DNA from: Pleurocapsa sp. PCC 7327
GTDB lineage: Bacteria > Cyanobacteriota > Cyanobacteriia > Cyanobacteriales > Microcystaceae
Direction: 5' to 3'
Length of the DNA: 64,000 nucleotides
NCBI RefSeq assembly: GCF_000317025.1
Contig: NC_019689.1
Span: 4,697,501 to 4,761,500 of the forward strand
Shown here: positions 55,622-64,000 of the stretch, one piece after another
How the letters are laid out: every line of letters starts with the position of its first letter
How positions within the stretch are numbered: the first letter of the stretch is position 1
Program-made: the position numbers and the translations under genes
The notes under the pieces: generated by a model
Databases searched by the model: none
Seen by the model: the letters and a program-made list of their open reading frames with translations, nothing else
What the model was told of the DNA's origin: nothing

Positions 55622-57112
55622 CTATCGTTCGGACATCAGTGGGGTTAAATTGAGGTGTTCGTCAACCAAATCGGCGATTGCGTCGAGGATCGCTTCTCTC
55701 TGTTCCCGATAGTTAGCAATGCCAGTCGGCAGGGAATATAGTCCTCGTCGCTGTCTGAGATAATTCAACCAGGCACGTCGCCAAGGTCCATTGTCAAACA
55801 AACCATGAAGATAGCATCCCCAGATCGATTGGGATTCATTAACCATTCCCAGGTTGGAATCGTTAAATAACGGGTAGTAACTGGGCTTTGTCGATTTCTT
55901 AGCGGGTTCGACTATCCGCGTCATTCCCTGATGAATTTCATAGCCCACAATCGGCAAACCCGACTGGGGATAGTTAGATACCGCTTGTCGCTGGCGGGCA
56001 GTTTTATCGCGGGAAATAATGGTCTCGACTGGCAAGAGATTCAATCCTGGATATTCGTCCTCATCGCTCTCAACTCGTTCTGGATCGAACACCGATTGCC
56101 CCAGCATTTGAAAACCGCCACAAATTCCCAAAACGATCCCGCCTGCATCGGCATAATCTCGGATTTTATCTGCCATGCCGCTTTCGCACAGAGCCATTAG
56201 GTCGGTAATCGTCGTCTTGGAACCGGGAATAATCACTGCATCTGGATGTCCTAACGGTTCCTGAAGATTGACGTATTTAATCGAAACCGTCGGTTCGGCA
56301 TCCAAGGGATCGAAATCGGTAAAGTTGGAAATGCGAGGCAGGCGAACGATCGCGATTTTGACTTCTGAATTCTGCTTATAGGAACGTCTCTCCAACAAAT
56401 CTAGCGAATCTTCTGCCGGAAACATCGCCTCCCTCCAGGGAATAACGCCAATAACAGGAATCTGCGTCCGTTTTTCCAGCCAGCTGATGCCAGGATCTAA
56501 GAGCGATTTAATCCCGCGAAATTTATTAATGACAATTCCTTTGATTAAAGCGCGTTCTTCGGGTTCTAGTAATTCAAGCGTGCCGACGACATGGGCAAAA
56601 GCGCCGCCGCGATCGATATCCACTACCAATAAGGTCGGCGCGTTTAAATGCTTGGCTACTCGCATGTTGGTCAGATCGCGGTGTTTGAGATTGATTTCTG
56701 CTGGGCTTCCTGCCCCTTCGCATATCAGCAAGTCATATTCTGCGCTTAACTTAGCCAAAGCGCTGGTAATGGCTTCCCAGCCCCGCTCGAAGTAATTTTC
56801 GTAGTACTCTGCGGCAGTGGTTTTTCCCGCGGCTTTGCCCATCATAATCACTTGGGAAGTCATATTTCCTTGCGGTTTGAGCAAGATTGGGTTCATTTCT
56901 ACTCTTGGGGTCGTTCCCGCTGCCCAAGCTTGTACCGCTTGAGCATAGCCGATTTCTCCGCCTGTTGGCGTTACGTAGGCATTCAGTGCCATGTTTTGCC
57001 CTTTAAAGGGTGCTACGTGCCAACCTCGTCGAGAGAGAATTCGGCATAAAGCTGCCGTCAGGAATGATTTTCCTGCATGGGAGGTCGTCCCCACCACCAT
57101 AATCGCTTTCAT
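55622..57112 (-). CDS. cobQ: Cobyric acid synthase
   Basis: Amidates adenosylcobyrinic a,c-diamide at four positions using glutamine and ATP. 496 residues. The P-loop region is TTSHAGKSFLTAALC (about 9-23), the glutaminase Cys is in GICGGFQMLG (about 338) and His in LHGLFDN near the C-terminus. The PFKGQNMALNAYVTPTGGEI block is diagnostic. ATG start. The gene converges on cysS with 14 bases between stops. No cobalamin riboswitch is seen in the 50 bases upstream. Confidence 0.95.
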   Translation of the reverse strand: MKAIMVVGTTSHAGKSFLTAALCRILSRRGWHVAPFKGQNMALNAYVTPTGGEIGYAQAVQAWAAGTTPRVEMNPILLKPQGNMTSQVIMMGKAAGKTTAAEYYENYFERGWEAITSALAKLSAEYDLLICEGAGSPAEINLKHRDLTNMRVAKHLNAPTLLVVDIDRGGAFAHVVGTLELLEPEERALIKGIVINKFRGIKSLLDPGISWLEKRTQIPVIGVIPWREAMFPAEDSLDLLERRSYKQNSEVKIAIVRLPRISNFTDFDPLDAEPTVSIKYVNLQEPLGHPDAVIIPGSKTTITDLMALCESGMADKIRDYADAGGIVLGICGGFQMLGQSVFDPERVESDEDEYPGLNLLPVETIISRDKTARQRQAVSNYPQSGLPIVGYEIHQGMTRIVEPAKKSTKPSYYPLFNDSNLGMVNESQSIWGCYLHGLFDNGPWRRAWLNYLRQRRGLYSLPTGIANYREQREAILDAIADLVDEHLNLTPLMSER

Positions 57113-57162
57113 TAGATCGCGCTCGAATCTACCTCAATCTATAGTACCCTTGAATTTAGTCT

Positions 57163-57567
57163 TCAGAAAGGTAGGCGCAACCAGCGATTAAAGGTATCGA
57201 TGAGACGATCTATCCAGGAAGGTTGCGGTAAAATCCCGCCCTGTTTTTGCCATTTGTCCGTCAGTTGCCGTCCTAGCGGCGTGAGGCGAAAACTATCCGT
57301 AATGCCTTGACCGTCTACTTCCCGTCGCAGCAAACCCACATCGATCAGCCACATGAGATCTCTTTCGGCGCGTCTTTCTGAAAGCGGTTTTTGAGTATAT
57401 CCCCGCCGCACGCCACTTGGAAGCGCGATCGCGCTAAGGGGTACGCTTTGATTTTGCATGGCGACAAACAAAGCCAATTTAAAGGTAGAACAGCACAACG
57501 CCCGTTCCGCCCGCTTGAACGTAGGATTTGTATATGAGATGGATTGAATTTCTCTAGTAGATGTCAT
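57163..57567 (-). CDS. Npun_F0494-like protein, unknown function
   Basis: 134 residues with a winged-helix-like core (GYTQKPLSERRAERDL, WLIDVGLLRREVDGQG, ITDSFRLTPLGRQL) that matches a conserved cyanobacterial family I know as Npun_F0494. The wing-like pattern suggests DNA or protein contact. The family has no defined function. ATG start. It lies 50 bases upstream of cobQ, same strand, so they may share a transcript. Confidence 0.65.
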   Translation of the reverse strand: MTSTREIQSISYTNPTFKRAERALCCSTFKLALFVAMQNQSVPLSAIALPSGVRRGYTQKPLSERRAERDLMWLIDVGLLRREVDGQGITDSFRLTPLGRQLTDKWQKQGGILPQPSWIDRLIDTFNRWLRLPF

Positions 57568-57655
57568 TTGAGATTTTTAACTATCTGCTTGTTGTTGAAG
57601 ATATTGTAAAGTTTTACGATCTAAACTAATCGACTTGAGTTGAGGAAGAAAAATT

Positions 57656-58093
57656 ATGGCTCTATCAGTTGGCACGATGGCACCCAACTTTACCACTATT
57701 GACGACGAGGGGAAAACGGTTTCCCTGTCTGATTTCAAAGGTAAAGTGGTAGTTCTCTATTTCTATCCTAAAGACGATACGCCTGGTTGCACCAAAGAAG
57801 CGCAAAGCTTCCGGGACAACTACGAACAATATCAAGGCAAAGACATGGTAGTACTAGGTGTCAGCATGGACGACCAAGCTTCCCACAAAATGTTTAAAGA
57901 GAAATACGGGCTGCCGTTCCAGTTGCTGGTCGATAGCGATGGCACAATCACTAAAGCTTACGATGTCGATGGGGGTGGCTACTCCAAGCGCGTCACCTAT
58001 ATTATCGATGGCGACGGCAAGATTACTTATGTTGATGAGAAAGTGAAAACTGACACCCACGCCCAAGATATTCTTGCAGCCGCTGGCTTGTAG
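57656..58093 (+). CDS. Peroxiredoxin Q/BCP-type, single Cys
   Basis: 145 residues; thioredoxin-fold thiol peroxidase. The peroxidatic Cys is in YPKDDTPGCTKEAQSFRD (about 46). It is the only cysteine, so this protein must be a 1-Cys form needing an external thiol partner. The 57656 ATG has GAGGAAG upstream. A close 14-bp hairpin follows the stop codon. It is the second PrxQ-type gene in the window. Confidence 0.9.
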   Translation: MALSVGTMAPNFTTIDDEGKTVSLSDFKGKVVVLYFYPKDDTPGCTKEAQSFRDNYEQYQGKDMVVLGVSMDDQASHKMFKEKYGLPFQLLVDSDGTITKAYDVDGGGYSKRVTYIIDGDGKITYVDEKVKTDTHAQDILAAAGL

Positions 58094-58106
58094 TTAGACT
58101 TAACTT

Positions 58107-58140
58107 AATAGTAGGGCGCACAAAACTGCGCCCTACTATT
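58107..58140 (+). terminator. Hairpin after peroxiredoxin gene
   Basis: AATAGTAGGGCGCA (58107-58120) pairs perfectly with TGCGCCCTACTATT (58127-58140) over 14 bp around CAAAAC, beginning 14 bases after the stop codon. It lacks a strong T run, and GTAGGGCGCA resembles dispersed palindromes, so it may be both repeat and terminator. Confidence 0.6.
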
Positions 58141-58632
58141 AAATAAGAAATCAGACTTCTTGCTTTTATTCAGGTAAGGGGAAAGTTGCTCCGCTTTTCC
58201 CTGCATCTATAGCGATGAGTTTTTCCGAGGTTGAAGATTCCCATAACTCATGGTTCGGAAAACTTCATCAAAGCTTTACACAGCAGAGCTTTGAGCTAGG
58301 GCATAATAGAATATAGTATAGTAGAAGACTACTTAGACAATATTAGACAATACAAGAATCCAGATTAACAGCAAGCCAATAAGAAAAATTTAGATATAGA
58401 TTGGTTTTATATAAAGATTTAAATTATAAAAAATTTAGATATAGAGACACCAAAAATCTCTCTAACACTTGCTCATAATCAATAAACCTCGACCTTTTAT
58501 ATCCCGCTCAAAGTCTTATTGGCTGGAAAATAGATCGATTGGCGTTCTCATCGAGCGATCGCGTCGGCTACTTAAGTATTATTTAGTAAGGTTAAGTAGG
58601 CAAGTCCAATCGGGATTCGATGAATTAATGAA
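58141..58632. other. Intergenic with short direct repeat
   Basis: About 490 bases between the terminator and the acyltransferase-like gene. A 17-bp direct repeat AAAAATTTAGATATAGA occurs at 58384-58400 and 58429-58445. The rest is AT-rich with one HIP1 octamer. I see no gene or confident RNA. Confidence 0.5.
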
Positions 58633-59388
58633 TTAATTAAAAATTGCTTGCTCTAGATACCAATTTTTCCGAAAAGCGGAGAAAGACATATTATTTTTCT
58701 TTATCCGAGGCAGAAATGTCGTTTGAATTCCTGATACATGTAAGTAACAAAAAAATGAAGCGCAAGTATTAATTGCGTTGCCGTCTTTCGTATCTAAATA
58801 GTAGAGTCTTGGTAATTCTTCTCTATTCCAGTAATTGTCATTAGGCAACTTTCCTTGCGGTCTGGTCAAGCTTTCATTGCGAAAAAAAGGTAGCTGTAAG
58901 CTTTTAGTCAAAATACGCATCAGAAACTCGTGCTGAATCGTCACGTAAAACTGAATGTCTAAAGCTCGACTTAATATCTGCGTCCCCAAAATAAGCATCA
59001 TCATGATTGGTCGTCTAATTTCGGAGGGTAATTCTTGGTCGAGCGCTAGAGCAGAAAGCTCGGCTACGTTAGTAGGAGCACCAAAAAAATAATCTTGCCA
59101 GTGCTCTCTACCAAAGAAAGTTTCGCTCTTGAGGGATTTTTGCTCAGATCTGAGTTGGACATTCATGTTGCCAACTACGGAACCTTGGCGCGAAACGACG
59201 ACTGCATAGTCATTGCCATCGATTAAATGCTCGGTATTCCAGACTTTACGATATACTTCTTCTGCCAGAAGCCGTCCTTTCTTGTAGAAAATATCATTCT
59301 TATCTACTAAATGGATTTCTACTTTATCGGTTAATGAGTTTTGACTTAAACCAGTCTGTTGCAGTAAATTCGCTACCGAAGATTCCAT
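58633..59388 (-). CDS. LuxI/FeeM-like acyltransferase (putative)
   Basis: 251 residues from ATG 59388, which has AAGGAG seven bases upstream (a longer frame adds ten residues). The order of motifs is that of GNAT-fold autoinducer or N-acyl amino acid synthases: LLAEEVYRKVW, then LIDGNDYAVVVSRQGSVVGNMNVQL, then a Glu-containing AELSALALDQ and IRRPIMMMLILGTQILSRALD. LuxI proteins use SAM and acyl-ACP to make acyl-homoserine lactones; FeeM relatives make N-acyl amino acids. I cannot tell which, and a general acetyltransferase remains possible. No LuxR-type gene is near. Confidence 0.5.
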   Translation of the reverse strand: MESSVANLLQQTGLSQNSLTDKVEIHLVDKNDIFYKKGRLLAEEVYRKVWNTEHLIDGNDYAVVVSRQGSVVGNMNVQLRSEQKSLKSETFFGREHWQDYFFGAPTNVAELSALALDQELPSEIRRPIMMMLILGTQILSRALDIQFYVTIQHEFLMRILTKSLQLPFFRNESLTRPQGKLPNDNYWNREELPRLYYLDTKDGNAINTCASFFCYLHVSGIQTTFLPRIKKNNMSFSAFRKNWYLEQAIFN

Positions 59389-60150
59389 GCATTCTCTCCT
59401 TGCTACTTGACAACACAAATTACCGGAAAATCTATAGCTAAAATAGCTTTGCCTCGTGCGAATCGCTCGAATGAATCGTCTATCTCCTTAATCTTTCTCA
59501 TTAAATATGCCATAAACCATCTAGCGATTGGTAAATTTTCCAACTAAATCAATCATTTTTTTCTAACGATTTTTCTCAAAAAACCCTTGACCGAGCGACA
59601 ACTTTGTGATTAGCAAGTCCTATGCCGAGGAAAATTTGCTTCTTCTCTCTAAAGCAATGAGAGCGAATCCTTAAAATGTCAGCAATTTAATAACATACAT
59701 ACTTCAACATAACTCTTCGTTCTATGACAATCTTTTTGATTGTTTTTTTGATGTTTAAGTTTGTTCTTTTTGGCATCGCCAATCGACTTTAAGACAGAAA
59801 TTCGTCAATGTCAACCTAAAAACAAAAAGTAAAAAAATCGATTAGAGCATAGCAGAATCGGGCAGACCCTATTTAGTAAATTTGCAATTCTTAGAGTTGT
59901 TTTTTAAAATAAAAGGTTTGTTCGAGCCAGACCTAGAATGAGTTGCTCGACCGCAACAGGCTCGATTAAAAATCAACATAAAAAAACACAATTTATACAT
60001 AGTATCGAACATTGGCAGACGCGATCGCAAACATGAAGCGACGAGCGAAGATTATTATTTACGATCGCCAACGATCGCGGAGGACTCTACAAGCTATCAT
60101 AATCGTCAGACGCTAGCATAACCCTCCTGACTCCTTTACAATAACCAATC
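59389..60150. other. Long divergent intergenic stretch
   Basis: About 760 bases between the acyltransferase-like gene and the HlyD gene, AT-rich for most of its length. No gene, tRNA or clear terminator is found. It is a large control region for two divergent genes, or it holds unrecognised small RNAs. Confidence 0.5.
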
Positions 60151-61785
60151 ATGAACTCATCGAATGACAAACCACCCAGCGCTAATAATCGGTTCAAAAA
60201 ACGCCTGCTGGTAGTCGATGGAAAAAACGGGAGACCAGACGACAGCAAAACTGCATGGGAAGAAGCAACAACCCAGGAAACTTTTGAAACCGACGATAGC
60301 GAACGACGCGCTTCCAAAAACCGGAAACGAGAAGCAGAGCAAGTAGGGTCGAAGGATTCGCAACGACGATCGTTCGATAGCTTGAGGATAATCGTCTGGA
60401 CGCTAGTCAGCATTGCCACCCTGAGCACAGCATGGGCAACGCTCGCTCACGAGCTTCAAGTCGAACAAGCGATCTCTGCCACGGGTCAGCTAATGACTCG
60501 CGAAACGATTAAAGAAATGCAAGTTCCCGAAAATAAGGTAGTCAAAGCGGTTTTTGTCAAAGAAGGAGACCGAGTTAAGAAGGGACAGCCATTGGTAGCG
60601 TTTGACTCGTTAACTTCCTACAAGAAACTCAAATCCCTAGAAACCGAGCGCCAGTTGCTCGTGCAACAGAATCGATTCTATCGTCGCGCGATCGAGCAAT
60701 CGATTGAGATGGCTCAAGTAGAAGGCGCGATCTTGGGTCTGAAACTTCCTAGAGAAGCTGCCTTTTTAGTAAGAAATCGCACGGCACTGATAGCAGCCAA
60801 TCAGCAGTATCGAGCTCAGACGCTCGAACCCCCGACAGACAGTGCAGAAAATCCCCAAGCGCCGCAAGTCAATCCCCAAAAAGTGCTAGCCGAGCTAGCC
60901 GTCAGACAACTGCAAGAGCAATTAGAGCAAAATCAATCGCAGCAACAACAGGCGCAAGAGCGCTTAATTGCCGCTCGGCAAAGGCTCGCTCAAATTCAAG
61001 CCTTAGTGAGCGAGGGAGCGATCGCTCGCGTTGAATCCAGCGAGCAGGGACAAGCAGTTCGTTCGAGTGCAGACGAGCTAGAACGATTGCGTATGGAACA
61101 ACAACGCTTGCAATTGTCGCTCGAACAGGCAAGAAAGCAATTAGCCAATGTGTCGGTTGCCATGAGCAACGAGAGCCAAAAGCCAGCGATCGATTATCAA
61201 AAACAAATTACAGACAATAAAAAGCAGATTGCCGAAATCGACAGTCAGCTTACCAAGATCGTCACAGAAAACGAGCGGCAGATTGCCGAACTAGAGCGCC
61301 AGATCGCTCGCGTTAAGCCTACCTCAAATTCATATATCCTGAAAGCTCCGGCAGACGGAAAAGTATTTGCACTCAAAGCCGCTCTCGGCTTCGGTTCTCA
61401 GCCAGACGACGAGAAAACCCTCTTCAAATTAAAGTCAGACGGACAATATTTAGTCGTTGAAGTCATAATTCCCAAAGAAAATATCGATTTCATTCAAGAC
61501 GGGATGCCAGCAGAGATAAAAATTGATGCGTCTTCTTTTAGCCAGTTGGGAAACCTTCGAGGACAGGTACTTGCTGTTGGTTCGGATGCCTTGCCACCCG
61601 ATGCTGTCCATCATTTTTATGGCATTCCCGCAAAAATCGGTTTAGAGCGACAAGCTTTGGCAGTGGAGCCTCAGAAGATGTCTTCGCGATCGGGAATTTC
61701 TGCAACCGTTACGATTAAAATCAACAAGAAGCAAACGCTGGGAGAGGCAATCTGGCAGAAGCTTTTACCAACCAATCGCCTTTAG
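60151..61785 (+). CDS. HlyD-family membrane-fusion/adaptor protein
   Basis: 544-residue periplasmic adaptor of the type I secretion class. A cytoplasmic, charged N-terminus (about 1-75) precedes one membrane helix (about 78-98, IIVWTLVSIATLSTAW). The lipoyl-like half-motif is EMQVPENKVVKAVFVKEGDRVKKGQPL (about 123-150). A long coiled-coil hairpin (about 155-395) follows, then the second lipoyl half and beta-barrel (LKAPADGKVFAL ... PAEIKIDAS). No TolC or inner-membrane ABC transporter lies in this window nearby, so its partner is elsewhere or upstream. ATG start. Confidence 0.9.
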   Translation: MNSSNDKPPSANNRFKKRLLVVDGKNGRPDDSKTAWEEATTQETFETDDSERRASKNRKREAEQVGSKDSQRRSFDSLRIIVWTLVSIATLSTAWATLAHELQVEQAISATGQLMTRETIKEMQVPENKVVKAVFVKEGDRVKKGQPLVAFDSLTSYKKLKSLETERQLLVQQNRFYRRAIEQSIEMAQVEGAILGLKLPREAAFLVRNRTALIAANQQYRAQTLEPPTDSAENPQAPQVNPQKVLAELAVRQLQEQLEQNQSQQQQAQERLIAARQRLAQIQALVSEGAIARVESSEQGQAVRSSADELERLRMEQQRLQLSLEQARKQLANVSVAMSNESQKPAIDYQKQITDNKKQIAEIDSQLTKIVTENERQIAELERQIARVKPTSNSYILKAPADGKVFALKAALGFGSQPDDEKTLFKLKSDGQYLVVEVIIPKENIDFIQDGMPAEIKIDASSFSQLGNLRGQVLAVGSDALPPDAVHHFYGIPAKIGLERQALAVEPQKMSSRSGISATVTIKINKKQTLGEAIWQKLLPTNRL

Positions 61786-61920
61786 TTGGATTCTATTGAA
61801 AACCTGTAGAAGTTCGTGAAAAAATAGGTAATTTTCGCTACAGAAAAAATTTTAAGATAAAGGTATGTCACGGAAATATAAACCTTAAACTGCTCTAACT
61901 TCCGCAAGGGGGTGAAAGAG

Positions 61921-62169
61921 ATGGCAAGACTGACAATGCGAGAGCGGCGAGAATTACTCAGTTATTATCTGCAACAAGTAGCTGATGGCGCAACCAACTA
62001 TTCCATCAGCGATTGGGCAGTCAATCACCTGCTGTTAGAGATAATCCAGCTGGGAAAGCGAGATCTGTCTATATTTGAGGTAGTAGCGAGCGATCGCGAT
62101 AAATCCAAACTCCCTTTGTCCGTGAAAGAAATAGAAGAGGAATTAAAGCAAGAAAGCGTATTTACCTAA
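61921..62169 (+). CDS. Small conserved-type protein, unknown
   Basis: 82 residues from ATG at 61921, chosen because AAGGGGG sits eight bases before it; a GTG at 61912 would put that site too close. The sequence is charged and helical (MRERRELLSYYLQQVADG, then WAVNHLLLEIIQLGKRD) without a motif I recognise. It lies 135 bases after the HlyD gene on the same strand and could share its transcript. Confidence 0.55.
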   Translation: MARLTMRERRELLSYYLQQVADGATNYSISDWAVNHLLLEIIQLGKRDLSIFEVVASDRDKSKLPLSVKEIEEELKQESVFT

Positions 62170-62189
62170 TCAATCTGAAATTTGTAGAT

Positions 62190-63191
62190 CTAAGTTGACG
62201 GAACGGGCATATCCTCTTTCATAACGCGCCACGCTGTCTGTGCGCCCTCTTTGCCAACTTTAACGAAAATCCAGCAGCCTCGCTGATAAGAATTTTGACT
62301 GGGCTGACAGTGGGGTTTTACGCCGATCAATCGCTCTACCTCTTCAGTCGTCAAGATCCAGTTAGAACTATGGGCGCGTTCTAATACGCTCATGTACCAG
62401 AGAGGATCGGCGGGTTGAAAGCGAGCGGTCAAGATTTCACCCAGTTTCGCTAGTGACTCCGCGATCGCGGCCAGGCGAGCATCTATTTGCTGGGCAAGCG
62501 TCGTGTCGAGTGGGGGGGAAGACAGTTTAGCTTCAAGCCCAAGCATAGCATCCGGCTTGGGTGGAGGTGGAACGACCTTTTCCGGGTGAATCGGTTCTTT
62601 AATCGCTAAGTTAGCCTTCAACTGCGACAATAATTCCTTAAGTTTCTCAAGCTGCTGAGATTGCTCGCTAGCTCTCGGAGTCGTTTCTTGGATTTCTTGC
62701 TCTTGGGAAGGCTGAAAAGCACCGACTTGTTTTAAATCCCGACTCAGTTCTGCTGCCAGATTTCCCAAAAAATGAGCGGTTTCCTGTTCTCCTCTGGCTG
62801 CCATCTGAGCGGCGACTTGTTTCATCACCTTCACTAACTCAGGATCGATTAACTCTTTGTTAGCTGCCAAAAGCTCTGCTTCCATTCCCTTGGGACAATT
62901 AAGTAGCGCCTGAATGAGCTGGAGATAGGCTTGAGTCTTCTCGTCAAGGTTTTGGGGACGAGCAGCTTGCGATAGGACGTGGGCTAATTGTGCCTCCCAA
63001 TGGCGCAAAAATTTAGCTGCTTGCGAGTTGCCCTCTGCTGTCAGTTGGGAAGAGACTTGTTCCATGACCTGCAACAATTCGGGATTTACCAGGTCTTCAT
63101 GTTGCTGTAGTAGCGTCCACTCTTCTCCTTTAGGACAATTTAGCAGCTCTTGAATCAAATTCAGATAAGCTTTGAGGCTTTGTTGGTTCAT
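62190..63191 (-). CDS. Protein with two 80-residue helical repeats
   Basis: 333 residues. Two near-identical repeat units start with AYLNLIQELLNCPKG (residue 8) and AYLQLIQALLNCPKG (residue 88), an exact 80-residue period. Each goes on through a PEL(L/V)xVMxQV helix and an AxFL helix. The middle (about 170-245) is a Pro/Lys linker. The C-terminal domain (about 255-333) has WYMSVLERAHSSNWILTTEEVERLIGV and a final WIFVKVGKEG. No catalytic motif is seen. The repeats occur elsewhere in cyanobacterial proteins, I think, often in front of other domains; function unknown. Confidence 0.7.
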   Translation of the reverse strand: MNQQSLKAYLNLIQELLNCPKGEEWTLLQQHEDLVNPELLQVMEQVSSQLTAEGNSQAAKFLRHWEAQLAHVLSQAARPQNLDEKTQAYLQLIQALLNCPKGMEAELLAANKELIDPELVKVMKQVAAQMAARGEQETAHFLGNLAAELSRDLKQVGAFQPSQEQEIQETTPRASEQSQQLEKLKELLSQLKANLAIKEPIHPEKVVPPPPKPDAMLGLEAKLSSPPLDTTLAQQIDARLAAIAESLAKLGEILTARFQPADPLWYMSVLERAHSSNWILTTEEVERLIGVKPHCQPSQNSYQRGCWIFVKVGKEGAQTAWRVMKEDMPVPST

Positions 63192-63315
63192 TGGTGCGAT
63201 GCTTCCGTAGTGCTGCTATTATTATTTTCTCTTGACATCGACGCGACTGGGCAGTCACCGTTATATATGTATAAGTTGGAGTCCATCTGCGGCAAATGGC
63301 TCGAATTTAAGGTAA

Positions 63316-64000
<685 letters not shown>

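Noticed and set aside
63232-63300. Promoter for ilvC from TTGACA and TATAT
   Set aside because: The spacing between the two boxes is far more than the usual 16-19 bases.

Overview
The window is cyanobacterial chromosome. The evidence is a complete kaiA-kaiB-kaiC clock cluster, a Gap2-type Calvin-cycle GAPDH, the clustered rpmG-rpsR pair, many cyanobacteria-restricted families (DUF760, Npun_F0494-like, PRC-barrel and pentapeptide proteins), and very frequent GCGATCGC (HIP1) octamers on both strands. Moderate GC, many gaps carrying short repeats and several decayed genes suggest a larger-genome colonial or filamentous lineage. The genus cannot be fixed from the sequence alone.

Layout. 1-2.6 kb: the end of an SF2 helicase, an Anbu proteasome homologue, and a decayed IS605-type tnpB followed by an apparently intact structured right end. 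2.7-15.3 kb: an exopolysaccharide export pair (Wza-like, Wzc-like), an ABC exporter, a KefB-like antiporter, an ABC1/UbiB kinase, mannose-1-phosphate guanylyltransferase, a DUF4383 membrane protein and a zinc alcohol dehydrogenase. 15.5-21.5 kb: kaiCBA on the minus strand, with a large histidine kinase carrying degenerate receiver domains transcribed divergently from kaiA. 21.5-24.1 kb: the RNase II/R - rpsR - rpmG group. 24.3-32.8 kb: sfsA, an SLH porin-like protein, gap2, murC-murB, a YbaB/EbfC protein and a VWA protein. 33-43.8 kb is more accessory. It holds PRC-barrel and J-domain/pentapeptide proteins, a Cys-rich four-helix copper-binding protein, a double universal stress protein, two related membrane proteins and a RemA-like protein. 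It also holds three broken genes: an esterase, the UV endonuclease uvsE and an aldo/keto reductase. The stretch ends with mutY and DUF760.

44.5-58.1 kb: dacB, a membrane-anchored coiled-coil BRCT protein, two peroxiredoxins, glycogen phosphorylase, dtd, a His-rich CobW GTPase, a Uma2 protein, cysS, cobQ and an Npun_F0494-like protein. 58.6-64 kb: a LuxI/FeeM-like acyltransferase, an HlyD-type adaptor, a small unknown protein, a protein with two 80-residue repeats, and the start of ilvC.

The genes work in small groups: clock output (kaiABC plus the neighbouring kinase), envelope and polysaccharide (wza/wzc, manC, murBC, dacB, SLH), carbon metabolism (gap2, glgP) and translation (rpsR, rpmG, cysS, dtd). 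Gaps between genes are rich in short repeats: composite G-rich/ACTAAC elements, hairpins with 2-base loops and REP-like palindromes. I saw no rRNA, tRNA or CRISPR array. No complete undescribed multi-gene system is evident. The best leads are the orphan omega-RNA-like right end, the clock-adjacent pseudo-receiver kinase, the LuxI/FeeM-like protein and the BRCT coiled-coil protein.
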